Source of the DNA: Sedimentisphaerales bacterium
GTDB lineage: Bacteria; Planctomycetota; Phycisphaerae; Sedimentisphaerales; Anaerobacaceae
Assembly: GCA_028277585.1 (NCBI GenBank)
Contig: JANQFY010000026.1
Location: forward strand, 1-38,521
Direction of reading: 5' to 3'
Length of the DNA: 38,521 bases
In this document: piece by piece, positions 1 to 8,461 of the stretch
Numbering within the stretch: position 1 is the first letter of the stretch
Layout: each line of letters opens with the position of its first letter
The notes under the pieces: generated by a model
What the model was told of the DNA's origin: nothing
What the model saw: only the letters and a program-made list of their open reading frames with translations
Database searches by the model: none
Position numbers and translations under genes: made by a program

Positions 1-1646
1 GTCTGTCGCTCGGCCTCCGGCTTGGCGACGGGCACGATGGTCTTACTACTCTCGATTCGGTCGTTCAGTATGCGTCCGTACATGGCGGCTACCTTTTCGC
101 CTCCCTTGGCGATACTCAATGTGGAGCGGAATCGCGCCACGTTGTCCTTCAACGCATTGACATCCTGGCTGTTGAGAATCTCCGACATGCGGTCGCAATC
201 CTCATAGCGATAGACCACGCCAAGACCGTTCTCGTTCACCAGGTCCGCCATGACGGTCTGATCCTCCGGCACGATGACGGGCAGACCCGCCCGCAGATAG
301 GCAATGAACTTGAACGGAAGAATGTAGGGATACAGAGAGGGTCGCGTGTCACCGAAGATGAAGATGCCAAAGTCATGTCGCGCGATGTCCCTGATCCAAT
401 CGTCCTCTTCCATGGCCTCGCAGCCATGCACATTGGTCAGTCCCTGCGTTCGGGCCAGTTCCTCAACCGCCTTGGGTCGCCCAAAGCCGTACAGATAAGG
501 CGACTGATAGATATGAAGGTGCAGGTTGTCCTTGGCGAAGAAATCGACCATGGAGCGGAACCGGCGATAGTAGACCGAATCCACATCGGCCGCGTTCTGA
601 ATGATGATTCCGCCATAGACGAGATTCAGATCGCCCGTATCAACGCTGGGCTGGGAATAGACCGGATCCTTCACGTATTCGATAACGGACTCCACATCAT
701 CCCGCCCATACTGCCTCTGGAGGTCACGAGTGACGGGCCCGCCGCTTCTATGAATGAAGTGTTTTCCACTTGTCCAGAGATAGCTTTCGGAAGCCCGCGT
801 CAACTGACGGGGTTCGGTATGATTCGCATCCAGATCCTCGTCCGGCGTGAAGGTCAGTGTGTCGTAGAAATCCACCACCGCCTTGTCCGCATCCGGCACC
901 AGGGACAGGAAGGGGACGCCCTGCGTTCCCCAGCCCACGTTGATATGGAACACATCCGGCGTCAGGTGCTTGAACACGAGAGGCCAAAGGTAGAAATTGG
1001 GCTCGCGAATCACATGGTCGTAGCCGCTTGTGTCCGACTTGGAATCCGTCACCAGGCCAACCGTCGTGTACTGATCGGAGACGGCCTCTCCCAGCGCCTC
1101 CAGTGTCTTGCTCTTTCGGTAATCGACATAAAGAACCAGACGCCGATTGCCGAACTGCTGTCGGATGCCCGTCAAGGCCGAGAGCCGGGCAAGATCGATG
1201 TAGCGGTCCTGATAATCGTTGCCTATGTCCGCTCCGTTGTTCCGGAAGGGGCTCGCATCAGAGAGCGTGACAACGCCAGTATCCTCGGTGTCCCGCCATT
1301 GGTCGGCACGGTGCACGGGAAACGGCGCAAACCAGTCGCTCTTCAGGCCGCTCCAGAGCGAATCAGCCACCAGGAAGCCGCGGAACACGCGGGCGTCGAA
1401 ACGATACTGTCGCGCCAGGAGGCCCAGAAGTTGCATGTCCACGTCGAAACGCAAATACAGCATGCTCGGCCGCTCGCGTTCGGAAGCCAGCAGCTCAATC
1501 GCACGCTCGATGATGCGCGTCGCGCGGTACTGCTGCGACCACAGGTCGAACTTCTCCCGAACATGGTCCCGGATCGTCGTATCCTCAAGGCGACCGATGC
1601 GCTCGTCAAGGAAGTCTCTATAGCTCGCGTCTGAAAGAAAGCTCAT
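1..1646 (-). CDS. GT-B fold glycosyltransferase-like protein (partial, C-terminus outside window)
   Basis: An open frame of 548 codons runs from ATG at 1644-1646 to the left edge without a stop, so the C-terminus is missing. The start follows the upstream stop (1659-1661) by 12 bases and has an AAAGGTGG-type ribosome binding site. The N-terminal third reads as helical (MSFLSDASYRDFLDER...). The region around residues 420-500 contains FGIFIFGDTRPS, PFKFIAYLRAGLPVIVP and NGLGVVYRYED, which look like the donor-binding C-terminal half of GT4-type glycosyltransferases (fixed surface followed by a GLPVI strand). I did not see a clear EX7E motif. It would act on the cytoplasmic side, transferring a sugar from a nucleotide donor. 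As last gene of the radical SAM run it could be the enzyme that uses the product. Family placement is by motif only; it could be a non-catalytic GT-B relative. Confidence 0.72.
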   Translation of the reverse strand, partial: MSFLSDASYRDFLDERIGRLEDTTIRDHVREKFDLWSQQYRATRIIERAIELLASERERPSMLYLRFDVDMQLLGLLARQYRFDARVFRGFLVADSLWSGLKSDWFAPFPVHRADQWRDTEDTGVVTLSDASPFRNNGADIGNDYQDRYIDLARLSALTGIRQQFGNRRLVLYVDYRKSKTLEALGEAVSDQYTTVGLVTDSKSDTSGYDHVIREPNFYLWPLVFKHLTPDVFHINVGWGTQGVPFLSLVPDADKAVVDFYDTLTFTPDEDLDANHTEPRQLTRASESYLWTSGKHFIHRSGGPVTRDLQRQYGRDDVESVIEYVKDPVYSQPSVDTGDLNLVYGGIIIQNAADVDSVYYRRFRSMVDFFAKDNLHLHIYQSPYLYGFGRPKAVEELARTQGLTNVHGCEAMEEDDWIRDIARHDFGIFIFGDTRPSLYPYILPFKFIAYLRAGLPVIVPEDQTVMADLVNENGLGVVYRYEDCDRMSEILNSQDVNALKDNVARFRSTLSIAKGGEKVAAMYGRILNDRIESSKTIVPVAKPEAERQ

Positions 1647-1658
1647 GTATTCCACCTT

Positions 1659-3131
1659 TCAGCCCCTCAAGGGCTCGACTTCCTGTAGATCCTCTTTGCG
1701 GGCCGAAGGCCGTTCGAAGGTCAGACTGTCGCGCGTCTTCTTGCGAATGAGATTCATCTCATCGACGGTCGTACCCCAGATCTCGCAGATCCGGTCCATT
1801 CGGTCCGGCGTGAAGTTGATGCGATCCCACTCGTAGACGCGCAACGTAGACACATCCTTGGGGGTCCACTCATCGGAGAGAATCTGCCCATAGCGCCAGT
1901 CCGAACCGGCGTCTTCGGCCGAAACGCCCAGGACGCCCATCTCCCGCGCCATCTCGTGCATACGCGTGCCGTGGAGGGGAACCGCTGCGTAGAACTTGAC
2001 GTAGTCAGCCCGACACGCTTCGGCGAAGCGCACCGTCTGGCGAATCTCCTCCCACGTCTCGCCGGGCAGACCGATCACGAAGTTCGCAGCGACCCAGATC
2101 CCCCGCTCCTGGATCTTGGCGATCCGTTCGGGCATCTGGTGGATGTTGCGAATGGGTTTGTCGATGATATCATCGAGCACGCGCTGGACGCCGGATTCGA
2201 GCGCCACCGTGACCCCCACACAGCCGGATCGCTCCATGAGGTCGAGCAACTCGTCGTCGAGCACCCAGATCGCCGCCCCGGCCGCCTGCCACTTGATATC
2301 CACGCCTTCGTCGCACATCCGCTGCAAGAGCGTCTTCATTACGTTCTTGGGCATGAAGAAGTTGTCATCGAAAAATGTGATGGAGCGAATACCATACTGC
2401 TCCTTGACGAACTTGATCTCCTCAACCACGTCGTAAGGATCCCGGACGCGCGCCTGGCGCCCGGAAATGCTCGCGACCTGGCAGAAGCAGCAACGGTAAG
2501 GGCAACCGCGTGAGATCAGCATCGCCATGCCGGGCAGTTCGGGGTAACGGTTGGCCCCATGACGGGCGTCCGTGTCGCAGTACCGCTGGAAGTCCATCAG
2601 GTCGTAGGCCGGCCAGGGCAGTGATGCCAAATCCTCAACCACGGCCTTATCCTGTTCGACGAGATGTTCCCCATCCCAGTAGACCAACCCCGTCTCGGGC
2701 AAGGGTCCCTCGCCCTGCAAATGGAGCAAGAGTTGTCGCAACAAATGCTCGCCCTCACCGCGACAGCAGTAGTCGATGGTCGGATGGTTGATCACCTCGG
2801 CCGCGTGCAACGTCACATGCACACCACCGGCAATCACGATCGTCGAGGGATTCACGTCTTTGACGATGTCGGCCGCCTGATAGAGGATCGGCGCGTACTC
2901 GGTCGTCAACAGCGACAGGCCCACAAAGTCGGGCCCGCTACCGGCGATGGCGTGCCAGAATTCCTCGGGCGACAGGTTCTCGGCGTTGGCGTCGAGAATC
3001 TCCACATCGACGATATCGCGCACCACAGCGGCCAGCACGGCAATCGTACGCGGATCCAGTCTCCACGTCGTGACGATGTCGTCCTTCAACCAGCGCTGGT
3101 TGGGATAGACTAGAACGAGTTTCTTTCGCAT
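1659..3131 (-). CDS. B12-binding-domain radical SAM protein
   Basis: 490 residues from ATG at 3131. The frame is open further upstream to 3338, but that part lies over the end of the preceding HemN-like gene and looks non-coding; the 3131 start has a GAGAAG site before it. Residues 1-140 form a Rossmann-like cobalamin-binding-type domain (VLVYPNQRW near the start, IVIAGGVHVTLH near 98-109, CCRGEGE near 122-128). The [4Fe-4S] motif is ISRGCPYRCCFC with Cys210, Cys214 and Cys217 (CX3CX2C). FFDDNFF and ALESGVQ are typical later strands of the radical SAM barrel. A C-terminal helical region of about 110 residues closes the protein. Family members are methyltransferases, cyclases or oxidases of small molecules and lipids; the substrate cannot be read here. 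It is the most downstream of five such proteins in the window. Confidence 0.9.
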   Translation of the reverse strand: MRKKLVLVYPNQRWLKDDIVTTWRLDPRTIAVLAAVVRDIVDVEILDANAENLSPEEFWHAIAGSGPDFVGLSLLTTEYAPILYQAADIVKDVNPSTIVIAGGVHVTLHAAEVINHPTIDYCCRGEGEHLLRQLLLHLQGEGPLPETGLVYWDGEHLVEQDKAVVEDLASLPWPAYDLMDFQRYCDTDARHGANRYPELPGMAMLISRGCPYRCCFCQVASISGRQARVRDPYDVVEEIKFVKEQYGIRSITFFDDNFFMPKNVMKTLLQRMCDEGVDIKWQAAGAAIWVLDDELLDLMERSGCVGVTVALESGVQRVLDDIIDKPIRNIHQMPERIAKIQERGIWVAANFVIGLPGETWEEIRQTVRFAEACRADYVKFYAAVPLHGTRMHEMAREMGVLGVSAEDAGSDWRYGQILSDEWTPKDVSTLRVYEWDRINFTPDRMDRICEIWGTTVDEMNLIRKKTRDSLTFERPSARKEDLQEVEPLRG

Positions 3132-3149
3132 AGTACTTCTCACTTGTCG

Positions 3150-3166
3150 TGACCGCTGAACGGTCA
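3150..3166 (-). other. Short hairpin between the hemN-like gene and the next radical SAM gene
   Basis: A perfect 6-bp inverted repeat, TGACCG-ctgaa-CGGTCA on the plus strand, lies in the 62-base gap after the hemN-like stop. No T-run follows on the minus-strand transcript, so it is not a canonical terminator. It could modestly stabilise or segment the mRNA, or be chance. Confidence 0.3.
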
Positions 3167-3193
3167 AAGGGTCGTGAAACAATCGGCGGTCCA

Positions 3194-4612
3194 TCAACTC
3201 TGACTCCTTTGAATCGCCGGTACGAATTTGTCCTTCCGTCCCCTGCCTTCGACCACGGCGTGGGGATCGAACACCGCACACACGTGACGGGCGAACAGTC
3301 GACCAAGCTCCGTCGCTCGGAATCCGCCCGGCATCCACTCCAGAAGTCCATCGTCAACGAACGGCTGCAATGCGTCGAGTTCCGGTGCGAAATAGGAGGA
3401 GGACGTGATATCGAACGCCCCATCCACAACAGCGAGATCGACGGACATGTAGGCCAGGAAACGGGAAATGACAGCCCAGCGAATATGGTCGTCTTCAGTC
3501 ATCTCGTAGCCGCGCAGAATCGGGACCCGTTCCTCAGAAATCGCTTGTCGGTATTCGTCCAACGAATACACATTGTGAGCGTAGCATCCGCCGAAGCCGG
3601 AAATGCTTGTCGGTCCGAGTCCCAGAAGATGCGACGTGCGTCCGGCGGTGTACCCCATGAAATGCCGCAGGAGTGTCCCATCGGCCCGGGCGATCGCCAG
3701 GTCATCGGTTGGCTTGGCGAAATGATCGATTCCGATGAACTCATACCCACTGCGCGTAAAGGACTCGGCCGCGTCCGCGAAGATGAAGGTCTTCTCGTCA
3801 AGGCCGGGCAGATCCGCTTCCCGGATGGTCGCCTGGTGCGGATACATGTGGGGCATATGACAGTAGCTGTAGATCGCCGCCCGATCAGGTGACAGATCCG
3901 CCACTTGGCGAATGGTCTCAGAGAAACTCTCGCGAGTCTGAAAAGGCAAACCATACATAAGATCGAAGTTGATGCTCCGGAAGCTCTCCCTGACCTTCGG
4001 CGTCATCAACTGGGCGATCAGCTCAGGGGATTGGACTCGGCCCACAGCCTCCTGAACCTTGGCGTCGAAATCCTGAATGCCAAATGAGAGACGGTTGATA
4101 CCCAACTCGTGGCACACCAATAGCTTCTCGGCCGTGACGGTTATCGCGTCGGCCTCGAGGGTGAACTCGTCCAGCGATTCGATGTCGACCAACAGGCGCA
4201 GGTGTTCGATGACCGTCTCCAACTGATCCAATTCCAGATAGGAAGGTGAGCCGCCCCCCAGATGGATCTCCCGAATATTGGGCTGCACGCCCCACGCATC
4301 GAACAGGCCCCGGAATAGCTTGATCTCCTGAAAAAGGACCTGAAGGAAGCCATCGATTCTCTCACGATCCCGCGTTATCTCCGTGAAGCAGAAACAGAAA
4401 CGACAACGCCTCTGGCAGAAGGGAATGTGCAGATAGAGGGACAGCGGCGCATCAGGGTCGCGCTGCAACAGATTCCGCAGGCCACGCTGGAAATCTCCCG
4501 CGTCGAAATCAGAAGTCCACTGCCGACCCGTTGGATAGCTCGTATAGAAAGCCCCCTGCGCACTGTACCTGCCGATCAGTTCCGGCGTCAGAGAGGAATA
4601 ATCACAGTTCAT
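3194..4612 (-). CDS. hemN: HemN-like radical SAM enzyme (oxygen-independent coproporphyrinogen III oxidase family)
   Basis: 472 residues, ATG start with an AAGGAG site 7 bases upstream. The match to HemN runs the whole length. YTSYPT sits near residues 23-28 in the N-terminal trip-wire region. The SAM-binding Tyr60 precedes HIPFC, and the cluster motif is C66-QRR-C70-RF-C73-F-C75, which keeps the fourth cysteine of true HemN proteins (CX3CX2CXC). It also has LGGGSPSYL, RLSFGIQDF, NFDLMYGLP, FIGIDHFAKP and GLGPTSISGFGGCYAHN. HemN decarboxylates two propionates of coproporphyrinogen III in anaerobic haem synthesis. No other haem gene is nearby and it sits between B12-type radical SAM genes, so it may be a housekeeping gene caught in the operon or a paralogue recruited to the local pathway. 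Family assignment is strong; role is uncertain. Confidence 0.85.
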   Translation of the reverse strand: MNCDYSSLTPELIGRYSAQGAFYTSYPTGRQWTSDFDAGDFQRGLRNLLQRDPDAPLSLYLHIPFCQRRCRFCFCFTEITRDRERIDGFLQVLFQEIKLFRGLFDAWGVQPNIREIHLGGGSPSYLELDQLETVIEHLRLLVDIESLDEFTLEADAITVTAEKLLVCHELGINRLSFGIQDFDAKVQEAVGRVQSPELIAQLMTPKVRESFRSINFDLMYGLPFQTRESFSETIRQVADLSPDRAAIYSYCHMPHMYPHQATIREADLPGLDEKTFIFADAAESFTRSGYEFIGIDHFAKPTDDLAIARADGTLLRHFMGYTAGRTSHLLGLGPTSISGFGGCYAHNVYSLDEYRQAISEERVPILRGYEMTEDDHIRWAVISRFLAYMSVDLAVVDGAFDITSSSYFAPELDALQPFVDDGLLEWMPGGFRATELGRLFARHVCAVFDPHAVVEGRGRKDKFVPAIQRSQS

Positions 4613-4629
4613 TCTAGCTCCTTGGGCGC

Positions 4630-6663
4630 CTATGAAACAGCACTGGCGCTCTCAACACAGAAATCAACCTGGGCATCACCGTCCCGCATTCTCATCAGAG
4701 GAAAGACCATGTGCCCGGCTTCGTCGAAGAGTTGATTGAATGCGGGCACACCTCTGACGTCGAAGTGGCCGGCGAGGTAGCGAAGCGGATCGCCATGGCA
4801 GGGATGGGAATCCACGACACGGTAGACCCCGTCCTGCTCGATCAACTCGGATCCGGGCATGTGAAACGCGAACCCGAAGTACTCGACCCAGTTGTACTCC
4901 AGCCGAAGCGTCTCCGACCCGGGACCATCAGGGTGCGCCATAACCGCATCCTGGAACCGAAACAGGTCACGCAACTGGTCCGTGTCCACGTCGATGCCCT
5001 GATCGGTCAGGTACGACACAACGAGGGAGAAGATCTCGCAATAGAACTGCCCTTTCTCCATCATCAGATCAAGGAAGATCCCTTCCGGCGGATCGAACGG
5101 AATACCGTCAAAGGCGTCGGGCTCGATCAGAGGGGATTGGGCCTCGCTCTGCACCTTCTCCGCAGTCCGGCTCATCTTCCTGAAGGAACGCTCCAGGATG
5201 GGGTAGTCACCGGACAAAGCCCCGTTGCGTACGAAGGTGACCAAATCGGTAGTACGCACCCCGCATTCCCGCTTGAGATACTGCAGGATGAAGAAGGCCA
5301 GTCGACTGTCATGGAGAGCCAGCGTGTAGTAGGTCAAGACGAATGTGTCGCGCCAGTCGTCCCGAGGCATCGCCTTGGTGCCGATGACGATTTCGACTTG
5401 CTCGTTGACCTGTCCCTGCTCTTTGTTCTTGGTGTATCGGTTCCTCACCAGAGCCGACTCAATGCCATGGCGCTTCCGGTACTCCGGCGACGCGAAAGTC
5501 GTGTTGGGGAACAGCAGACAGGGATAAACATAGAGTTGATCATAGATGCGATCGCTGAGTGACTCTTCGATTCCGTCGAGAAAACTCTCGCTCGACTCCT
5601 CGGGCAAAGCGAGGATCAACTCCGTATACGAGAACAGCCGCTCACGATGGTAGACATCCCGGATTCTCTCGTAGGCGCTTCGTTTGATGTTCGAGCGTTT
5701 GATCGCCTTGAGAACATTGTCGTTCAGACTCTGAAGCGACAACGTCACTCGAAAACCGATACCACAGCAATTGAGGATATCGGCAATCCTCAGGACATTC
5801 TCGTGCGAGTTCTTCACCCAGCTCACCGAGATGAAATCGGGGACCCCGTAGCGGCTCTTGCACTCAGCCAGCAGCTGCGCCACGTCCACGTCACGATCCC
5901 TGATCCCGAAGTTAGCGTCCGACATGGCAATGTACTTGATCCCGTTCCGCCCGATCCACTCCACCTCGTCGCGCACCTGCTCAATCGGTTTCTCTCGAAT
6001 ACGATTGGAGGGCAGGTTCCCCCAGGTGCAATAAGCGCAACGATAGGGGCAGCCTCGATTGGTTTCCCAGATGATCCCGGTGAACTCGTCTCGATACTTC
6101 GTGTAGATCGAATCGAAGGTCCCATCGAGATAGGGTGACGGCAAACACTCCAACGCAGGGACCTGCTCGGCGTCTGTCCTGTGAATCGCACCGCCGGACC
6201 GATCGTGAATGATGATCCCAGGGATATCTCTGAAGGAACCGCCCTCCCCATGGCGTCGGCACAGGGTCGCGAAGACATCTTCGCCTTCCCCACAGCAGAT
6301 GACATCGATGGAGGGGTTCTTCTGTATGAGTTCGGTCGAGTAGGTCGGGTCCTTCGGGATGGAGGGGCCGCCCAGGACGATCAGCGCCTCGGGGAACCGC
6401 TCGCGCACGGCCCGCGCCGCCTGTAGACTCACGTTGACATTCCACAGGAAACAGGAGAAGCCGATAACAGCAACGTTCTCTAACTCCGAGGCGAACGCCT
6501 TCGGATCGCGCGGGCGCTGAAAGATGATCTCCGGCAGATCGTACCGGCTCGTCACAGCCTCGTCGATCCGCAGGCGCGAATAGAGTTGGCCGGCCGCCAG
6601 CGGCAAGAGATTGATGCTGGCGCCGGTGCCAAACTGGACCACATATACGTTCTGCTTCGCCAT
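4630..6663 (-). CDS. B12-binding-domain radical SAM protein (YCxWG type)
   Basis: 677 residues from ATG at 6663, 7 bases after the stop of the upstream gene. A GTG at 6681 is in frame but overlaps the upstream gene and has no better ribosome binding site. Residues 1-150 are the cobalamin-binding-type Rossmann domain (VAVIGFSCFLWN, ALIVLGGPSIP, VICCGEGE). The [4Fe-4S] motif is NRGCPYRCAYCTWG with Cys205, Cys209 and Cys212. The barrel continues with MSDANFG and TLSLQSLNDNVLK. A long C-terminal part of about 300 residues has no motif I recognise. The third cysteine is followed by TWG, a feature shared with the neighbour at 6671-8419, so the two look like paralogues. Such enzymes use SAM plus cobalamin for methylation or ring chemistry at unactivated carbons. 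The substrate is unknown. Confidence 0.88.
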   Translation of the reverse strand: MAKQNVYVVQFGTGASINLLPLAAGQLYSRLRIDEAVTSRYDLPEIIFQRPRDPKAFASELENVAVIGFSCFLWNVNVSLQAARAVRERFPEALIVLGGPSIPKDPTYSTELIQKNPSIDVICCGEGEDVFATLCRRHGEGGSFRDIPGIIIHDRSGGAIHRTDAEQVPALECLPSPYLDGTFDSIYTKYRDEFTGIIWETNRGCPYRCAYCTWGNLPSNRIREKPIEQVRDEVEWIGRNGIKYIAMSDANFGIRDRDVDVAQLLAECKSRYGVPDFISVSWVKNSHENVLRIADILNCCGIGFRVTLSLQSLNDNVLKAIKRSNIKRSAYERIRDVYHRERLFSYTELILALPEESSESFLDGIEESLSDRIYDQLYVYPCLLFPNTTFASPEYRKRHGIESALVRNRYTKNKEQGQVNEQVEIVIGTKAMPRDDWRDTFVLTYYTLALHDSRLAFFILQYLKRECGVRTTDLVTFVRNGALSGDYPILERSFRKMSRTAEKVQSEAQSPLIEPDAFDGIPFDPPEGIFLDLMMEKGQFYCEIFSLVVSYLTDQGIDVDTDQLRDLFRFQDAVMAHPDGPGSETLRLEYNWVEYFGFAFHMPGSELIEQDGVYRVVDSHPCHGDPLRYLAGHFDVRGVPAFNQLFDEAGHMVFPLMRMRDGDAQVDFCVESASAVS

Positions 6664-6670
6664 AGACGCT

Positions 6671-8419
6671 TCAGACCTCACGTACGCATTGAAGCGGCGC
6701 TACACGGCGTTTCTGAGGGGTCGAGACGCGCCACTTCGCCTGCACGTACTCAATTCTCTGCCGACCGTGCGCGGCCAGGAGTTCCTCTTCGGACTGGCCC
6801 ACGTCGTAACAAAGGGACCGGTAGTACTGAATTCCCAGGTTGATGTCTTGACCGAGACGTGACTCGACTCCGCATTCAACCAGGAGTTGTCGCGTGGCCT
6901 CGTAGAGAATCAAGCCGTTCTCAGGTTCGGCAAACGTATTCATCACGTACCGCCGGTTGGCGTTCTGAGACTCGATCGTGAACTCATGCTGAAGTTCGGA
7001 GACGGGATCCACCTGCGCTCTGACAATCTCGATCAAGCGGTCGATCAGATCGATGTAGCGATACCGCTGATTGTATTCCCTGATACGCAGCACGGCGTCT
7101 TTGATCGCCCCGAAGTAGTTCATCACCTGAATCCACATGACCCAGGCCATCGTGCGGGCCATATCATCGGGAGTGAACTGCGGATTAGAGCGCACCATGT
7201 ACGGAGGCTCGTCCGTGTAGTCGAATCCCAACGCATCTCGATGGTCCCAGAACGGCGTCCCGGGCAGCAGCAACAAGTGCGACAGATAGAGCTTGCCCGG
7301 ACTCAAGCTGTAGGCGAAGTCGACCGACTCGCGGAAGCGCTCGAAGTTGTCCTGGGGCAACCCATAGATCAGGTCCAGACTGATCTGGGCCCCGGGCTGC
7401 AAACGGCGCAAAAGGTCGATCTTCTCGACGAAGACGTCCTTCGCCGTCTTTCGGTTGAGCGCTTCCAGCGCCTTGGGATTCGTACTCTGCAACCCAAGGT
7501 GAAATTGGTTGCGGATGAGCGTCAGTTGACTGAGACTCGCGATCGTCTCTTCCGTCAGCGTACGGATATCCAACGTCATCACGGTCGGAATCTCCCGGGA
7601 GCAGGACGCGATCTTGTCGCAGATGGCCTTGGCCCGCTGGCGTGTATAGAAGAGGCACGCATCCGTGAAGTAGACGACTTCCACGTTGGGATTGTTGTAG
7701 ATGATCTCAATATCATCCAGAATCCGATCGAGATCGATCTTGTGGATCTTGACGTTGTTGTCGCCCCAGACACAATAGCCGCACTTGAAGGGGCACCCTC
7801 GGAAAGTCTCGATGAATACCGTATGGCGTTGACCATCGTTGAGGTCAACCACGCCGGTTTGATAGGGAGACGGGATTTGGGAAACGTCTTCGACAATGCC
7901 TCCCTGCGTCTCTCGAATCCGACCCTGGTGATCTCGATATGTGATGCGAGCGATCTGCTCGAAACCCTCGGGGCTGAAGGCGCCCTTGAGAAGTTGTCGG
8001 AATCGCAGTTCTCCATTGCCATAGACGATCGCGTCGATTTGCGGGTGTTTCTGCATCTCCTCGGAGGCGCGATACATCACCTGGGGACCACCCATGATTA
8101 CAGGGACATCCGGCAAAGATTGTTTCGTGAGTCGAGAGCACTGCATCGTCTGGAGATAGTTCCAGATGTAGACGGAATAGGCAACGAGTACGGGGCGCGC
8201 CTCGCAGATATGCCGAGCGGCCTCAGCCGAATCCATCGTCGTGGGGAAGTTGAAGCGACGAATGTCATAGCGAGCGGCGATATCCGGGTCGGCATCGGCG
8301 GTGGCCTTGAGCAAGGCCGGCGCCAGCAGATCCGACACGACGGAGTCGTCCCCGGCCGGATAGATCCCGGGCAAATAGAAGCCCACGATTGCCACAACCT
8401 CTTTTCGCGTTTGTTTCAT
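6671..8419 (-). CDS. B12-binding-domain radical SAM protein (YCxWG type)
   Basis: 582 residues, ATG start with AAGGA 7 bases upstream. The N-terminal Rossmann-type domain spans about residues 1-150 (VPVIMGGPQVMYR, AIVYGNGELRFRQLL). The cluster motif is FRGCPFKCGYCVWG with Cys209, Cys213 and Cys216. The next barrel strands include VYFTDACLF, LGLQSTNPKALEALNRK and LDLIYGLP. A helical C-terminal region of roughly 180 residues follows, rich in Tyr and Arg (YNQRYRYIDLIDR). The V/T-W-G after the third cysteine links it to the adjacent 4630-6663 protein, and DLIYGLP is close to a HemN-type strand. The reaction is not predictable from the sequence. It sits 42 bases after the preceding radical SAM gene and overlaps only the untranslated start region of the next. 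Confidence 0.9.
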   Translation of the reverse strand: MKQTRKEVVAIVGFYLPGIYPAGDDSVVSDLLAPALLKATADADPDIAARYDIRRFNFPTTMDSAEAARHICEARPVLVAYSVYIWNYLQTMQCSRLTKQSLPDVPVIMGGPQVMYRASEEMQKHPQIDAIVYGNGELRFRQLLKGAFSPEGFEQIARITYRDHQGRIRETQGGIVEDVSQIPSPYQTGVVDLNDGQRHTVFIETFRGCPFKCGYCVWGDNNVKIHKIDLDRILDDIEIIYNNPNVEVVYFTDACLFYTRQRAKAICDKIASCSREIPTVMTLDIRTLTEETIASLSQLTLIRNQFHLGLQSTNPKALEALNRKTAKDVFVEKIDLLRRLQPGAQISLDLIYGLPQDNFERFRESVDFAYSLSPGKLYLSHLLLLPGTPFWDHRDALGFDYTDEPPYMVRSNPQFTPDDMARTMAWVMWIQVMNYFGAIKDAVLRIREYNQRYRYIDLIDRLIEIVRAQVDPVSELQHEFTIESQNANRRYVMNTFAEPENGLILYEATRQLLVECGVESRLGQDINLGIQYYRSLCYDVGQSEEELLAAHGRQRIEYVQAKWRVSTPQKRRVAPLQCVREV

Positions 8420-8461
8420 ATAGGGTCCTTCGTTTCGCCCCTGGCCCGCGGGCGTTCCCTG

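Noticed and set aside
375..1634. Long plus-strand frame of 419 codons
   Set aside because: It is codon-aligned antisense to the GT-B gene on the minus strand and has no recognisable motif; the GC-rich codon usage explains its length.
3132..3338. 69-codon N-terminal extension of the radical SAM gene at 1659-3131
   Set aside because: It covers the end of the HemN-like gene, and the B12-type domain starts directly at MRKKLVLVYP with a good ribosome site.
8444..8453. GCCCGCGGGC palindrome in the 42-base gap between radical SAM genes
   Set aside because: A 10-base GC palindrome without loop or T-run is expected by chance in GC-rich DNA.
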